Shown: positions 61,324 through 64,000 of the stretch, one piece after another
Layout of the letters: every line of letters starts with the position of its first letter
Position numbering within the stretch: position 1 is the first letter of the stretch
Assembly: GCA_019359505.1 (NCBI GenBank)
Contig: JAHHHD010000029.1
Coordinates: 1 to 64,000, forward strand
Direction of reading: 5' to 3'
Length of the DNA: 64,000 bases
Source of the DNA: Drouetiella hepatica Uher 2000/2452
Lineage (GTDB): Bacteria; Cyanobacteriota; Cyanobacteriia; Elainellales; Elainellaceae
The notes under the pieces: model-generated
What the model was told of the DNA's origin: nothing
Seen by the model: only the letters and a program-made list of their open reading frames with translations
Database searches by the model: none
Made by a program: the position numbers and the translations under genes

Positions 61324-63309
61324 CTATTCGCCCAATTTGCCTACTTTGGGCAAGTACCTGGAAGTTGTCTTGTCCTCCACGATGTACCCGACACCTTTTG
61401 ATTGAAGCGTTAGAAAAACGGCTTGAATCGCCTTAACGGATTCGTTATATCCCATGCCTTTAATCTCAGCAATCCCCGACCGAGCGATCGCCCTAGCAGT
61501 GATACCCTTGTCAATACCCAGAGCGGCATTGTGAACCCTGATTTCTAGTGCAGTGAACTCATCATCAACAGGTGTCTCTTCTGGGCGAACCTTGAACTCT
61601 AGCTCCCACATTCGCTCTAGGCGATCCGCCTCTGATTCCGCTACAGCATCATCAATCACTTCAAGAATATCGGGCGCGATACGAGCTTCGCTCGGGCTAG
61701 CCAACGGCTCATCATTCAGTGCTTCATTAGTGTTAGAAATCAGCACGTTCTTTGAGTAGAAGGGCAGAGTCACTAGACGCGGGTTGCCCTCTAAATTAGT
61801 GAAGGCGATCGTTCCTTTGCCCCCACTGGCGATGTATTCCTGAAGCTGAGCTTTCAGGCGATCGCGGGTGCCTTTGTCTCGAATCACCTTCTCGTCTTCA
61901 AGCACGAATTGCAAGCTTTCGTATTTGCCGTTTCTGCCCAATGCCACGATCCGGTAGCACTGCTGGATCATCCGGTTTAAGCCGACTTCTTCAACATAGT
62001 GAGAATGACTGGACAGCCAGTGATAGAACTCTTCACCCATGCCCTGAGTGGCGTACCGAGCCACATTTTCGTTTAGCTGCTCACGCCTCTTCTTGGGCAG
62101 TAGAACCCGTTGATGATTCAATTCCTCATGGATGCAGACCATTGGAAAGTGATGTTCTGGTTCCGTCTGATAGGCTGCCAGTGCGCCTAAAACGCCGCTA
62201 AACTCACCCATCATTTGTGCGGCTGCCGCCTCGGTATTGACTAGCGTGTAATCTTTAGGCGATCGCTCTAACCCGGCAAACTTCACGTCTTTGCCTCCTT
62301 TTCCATCAAAGATCCTAAAGTCGATATTCCCGTTGTGCCGTTGGTGCTTCCGGTATATGGCATTGCCGATCAGCGTAGTCTTCCCAGCGCGGCTCCGAGC
62401 AGCGAAAAGGATATTGCCCTCATCGATGTCCGCATCGGCGATCGACTGTGCCAAGTCTTCTACAGGGATAATGCTGCCGTCTGGCTCCTGGTCTAAAGCT
62501 TCCTGCTTCCCTCCAGTTACCTTGTCGGCTGGGCTGTTGATGCTGTCCAACGTCTGAGTGCCCGTCAGGTAAGGCGTTTCTACCTTCCTCAAGAATTCAA
62601 CATATTGCCCCTTCATCTCATCGGTCATCCCTGCTGTCTGAGCATCTAGCTTGATTTCGTCGGCTTCTAGTCGGGCAATCTCAATCTCGGTTTCGCCCAA
62701 TAGTTCAGCGTGTCCTAGCCGGATTAGATGTTCATGCCGCACCAGCTCTACATCTGCCTCTATCTCGGCTTGCGAGATAGCAACCGCACGATAAGCCTCT
62801 ACGACTGCGGTGCGAGCTGCCATATCAGCTACAGCTTCTTCCTGCTGCTGGGCGATCGCTTCTAATGGTGCGAGCTTGCTATCCTCATGCTGGAGATGGC
62901 GTAACATCCATCCGGCTGCGGCAAAGCCGATGAATGCCCCAAACGCCCATGCCGCCTTGTAAGGATTGGTGGCAGACTCCACGCCTGAACCGTTGCCGAT
63001 CTTGGGATTGAGAATGATATGCTCTGGCATTCCCTTGTCCTGCCACTGCTCCCAGTAGTATTTCGTCATGCGCCACGGGTGACGCTGGTGGTCAAAGCAT
63101 TGCAGCTCCTGACTGGGATGCACCACACAGAAGTAAACCCGATCGCTACTGGTTCCCGTCCAGGCGAGAGCGGCACAGGTTAGACCTAATGCTGTGGATG
63201 CGGCGATCGCGATCATTCGCTGGTCAAAACGTAAGCCACTAAACCTGCCCATCAGATCAGACTGCTGCGATTCTGCTAATGCCTGATGAGTGCCCGTTAA
63301 ATATTTCAC
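61324..63309 (-). CDS. Membrane-anchored FtsK/TraD-like ATPase of the mobile element
   Basis: 661 residues. Two N-terminal transmembrane helices (about 32-52 and 118-136) flank a small outside loop with Cys. A long Glu/Ala-rich coiled coil (about 140-250) follows. The ATPase core begins near residue 300 with Walker A in ILFAARSRAGKTTLIGN and contains FRIFDGKGGKD and FPMVCIHEELNHQ (Walker B-like), ending in a winged-helix-like tail (ALGIDKGITARAIARSGIAEIKGMGYNESV). This fits coupling or translocating ATPases of conjugative elements. Its start overlaps the previous gene by four bases (ATGA). Confidence 0.75.
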   Translation of the reverse strand: MKYLTGTHQALAESQQSDLMGRFSGLRFDQRMIAIAASTALGLTCAALAWTGTSSDRVYFCVVHPSQELQCFDHQRHPWRMTKYYWEQWQDKGMPEHIILNPKIGNGSGVESATNPYKAAWAFGAFIGFAAAGWMLRHLQHEDSKLAPLEAIAQQQEEAVADMAARTAVVEAYRAVAISQAEIEADVELVRHEHLIRLGHAELLGETEIEIARLEADEIKLDAQTAGMTDEMKGQYVEFLRKVETPYLTGTQTLDSINSPADKVTGGKQEALDQEPDGSIIPVEDLAQSIADADIDEGNILFAARSRAGKTTLIGNAIYRKHQRHNGNIDFRIFDGKGGKDVKFAGLERSPKDYTLVNTEAAAAQMMGEFSGVLGALAAYQTEPEHHFPMVCIHEELNHQRVLLPKKRREQLNENVARYATQGMGEEFYHWLSSHSHYVEEVGLNRMIQQCYRIVALGRNGKYESLQFVLEDEKVIRDKGTRDRLKAQLQEYIASGGKGTIAFTNLEGNPRLVTLPFYSKNVLISNTNEALNDEPLASPSEARIAPDILEVIDDAVAESEADRLERMWELEFKVRPEETPVDDEFTALEIRVHNAALGIDKGITARAIARSGIAEIKGMGYNESVKAIQAVFLTLQSKGVGYIVEDKTTSRYLPKVGKLGE

Positions 63310-63854
63310 CGTCGTCTTCCTCTGTTGTTTTCCCGACTGCCAACCGCCAATAAAGCTACGCCGATGACCCCAATCAGAATCAGCATATAATCACTACTCC
63401 AACCTGTAGCGGACTGAGGTGAGTAAAGCGCTTGCACCTGTTGAGTGCCTGAATCCTGGGACTGCCGTGCTTCCCACAGTTCACCAATTGGATCAGACAG
63501 GGCGGCAATTCCAGCGACTCCGGCAGATGCGCCCGTCATGACATTGCCGATCGCTCTATCTCTGCCCTCCCCGAATGCGGTTGCCACAAAGTAGAAGTGA
63601 CTCCCCGCCAGGGCGACGACGAACCCTAGTGGATGGACTTGCAACAGGTGAAACAGGAAAATAATGGCGCTGTTAAAGCTGGCTCCGGCTGCGACTTCCA
63701 TTGCATTACCCGATCGCCTGAAGCCTCTACCCCGATTACTCTCTGGTGGCTGCGGCGGTTGCTGCTCTTGCGGTTGCACCTGTCTTGATTGCCCTAGTCC
63801 CTCCACAGTGAAGGGGCTAGGGAGTTGCTGTTGCTGTGTATCTCTGCTCAACAT
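63306..63854 (-). CDS. Small membrane protein, partner of the FtsK-like ATPase
   Basis: 182 residues. The Gln/Pro-rich N-terminus (about 1-45) is followed by a hydrophobic pair (about 58-95, AIIFLFHLLQVHPLGFVVALAGSHFYFVATAF) and a third helix (about 155-172, YMLILIGVIGVALLAVGS), with a basic end. The family is unknown. The ATGA overlap with the ATPase gene shows translational coupling; it probably belongs to the element's transfer or maintenance machinery. Confidence 0.7.
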   Translation of the reverse strand: MLSRDTQQQQLPSPFTVEGLGQSRQVQPQEQQPPQPPESNRGRGFRRSGNAMEVAAGASFNSAIIFLFHLLQVHPLGFVVALAGSHFYFVATAFGEGRDRAIGNVMTGASAGVAGIAALSDPIGELWEARQSQDSGTQQVQALYSPQSATGWSSDYMLILIGVIGVALLAVGSRENNRGRRR

Positions 63855-63870
63855 CGCCTAGCCCTCTTAT

Positions 63871-64000
63871 TTACCGTTTGCCGAAGCTATTCCACAGCCG
63901 TCCCCAGAATCCCGGTTGACCGCTGGCACTGATGCCGCTTCGCTGTGCCCCACCTGATTGATGCACCTCGACTGGAATGCGATCGGCTGGGGCAGAGTTC
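63871..64000 (-). CDS. 3' end of a gene cut by the window edge
   Basis: The minus-strand frame open at 64000 ends with a TAA at 63871, coding ...PADRIPVEVHQSGGAQRSG, ISASGQPGFWGRLWNSFGKR. It ends 16 bp before the start at 63854, so it belongs to the same operon. The Gly/Ser-rich tail with a basic-aromatic end (WGRLWNSFGKR) may be a membrane-binding or interaction tail. The product cannot be named from 42 codons. Confidence 0.6.
   Translation of the reverse strand, partial: NSAPADRIPVEVHQSGGAQRSGISASGQPGFWGRLWNSFGKR

Overview
The window is cyanobacterial. The HIP1 octamer GCGATCGC occurs throughout. The F1 beta and epsilon ATP synthase genes stand as their own pair. Psb27, GUN4, EbsA and an orange-carotenoid-protein N-terminal domain are present. 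The many WD/TPR/NB-ARC/CHAT-type proteins and the short tandem repeats suggest a large-genome, probably filamentous, Leptolyngbya/Oculatella-like organism. The genus is inference only.

Bases 1 to about 30,640 look like ordinary chromosome. In order they hold atpD-atpC, a CAP-domain protein, isocitrate dehydrogenase, a response regulator and GUN4, an HI0933-type flavoprotein, EbsA, chorismate mutase, SppA and a HAD phosphatase. Next come a hypothetical protein, an alpha/beta-hydrolase-like protein, a RarA-methyltransferase fusion, a Uma2 nuclease, a GT2-TPR protein divergent from a GH8 glucanase, a PPC-domain protein and a GDYXXLXY + DUF2157 pair. The stretch ends with a 2OG-Fe(II) oxygenase, a GT39 membrane glycosyltransferase, Psb27, a GPH-type transporter, a carotenoid-binding domain protein, a CNNM/CBS protein, and tRNA-Tyr and tRNA-Thr. 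Its gaps carry long near-perfect hairpins, several of which belong to MITE-like families of about 90-100 bp.

Just after tRNA-Thr a tyrosine recombinase begins what looks like an integrative element that runs off the right edge. I saw none of the hairpin elements there. It carries mobile-element genes: two tyrosine recombinases, a terminase-small-subunit-like HTH protein, a broken parA, a ParB-methyltransferase fusion, a membrane-anchored FtsK/TraD-like ATPase with small partners, and iteron-like repeats. It also carries a large set of NLR-like conflict genes.

The conflict genes form three clusters. (1) A caspase/NB-ARC protein with 22 near-identical 31-32 residue repeats, followed by two small genes and divergent from a Trypco1-domain protein. 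(2) Two paralogous TPR-CHAT protease loci. One has an intact zinc-ribbon-like partner and a multi-TM protein; the other has only a decayed partner. (3) A 49-residue peptide gene, NB-ARC-TPR, TIR-CHAT and a second NB-ARC-TPR, all four sharing the short motif GxQTxVxGGTxYIG. The TIR-CHAT protein has lost the expected catalytic His of its CHAT domain but keeps its TIR glutamate. A ten-codon relic of a second TIR-CHAT start lies after the last NB-ARC gene, which shows that the module was duplicated in tandem. I infer a layered abortive-infection island in which STAND receptors recruit or cleave effectors. The motif-linked TIR/NB-ARC module and the CHAT / zinc-ribbon / membrane-protein operon are the best candidates for a system not yet described.
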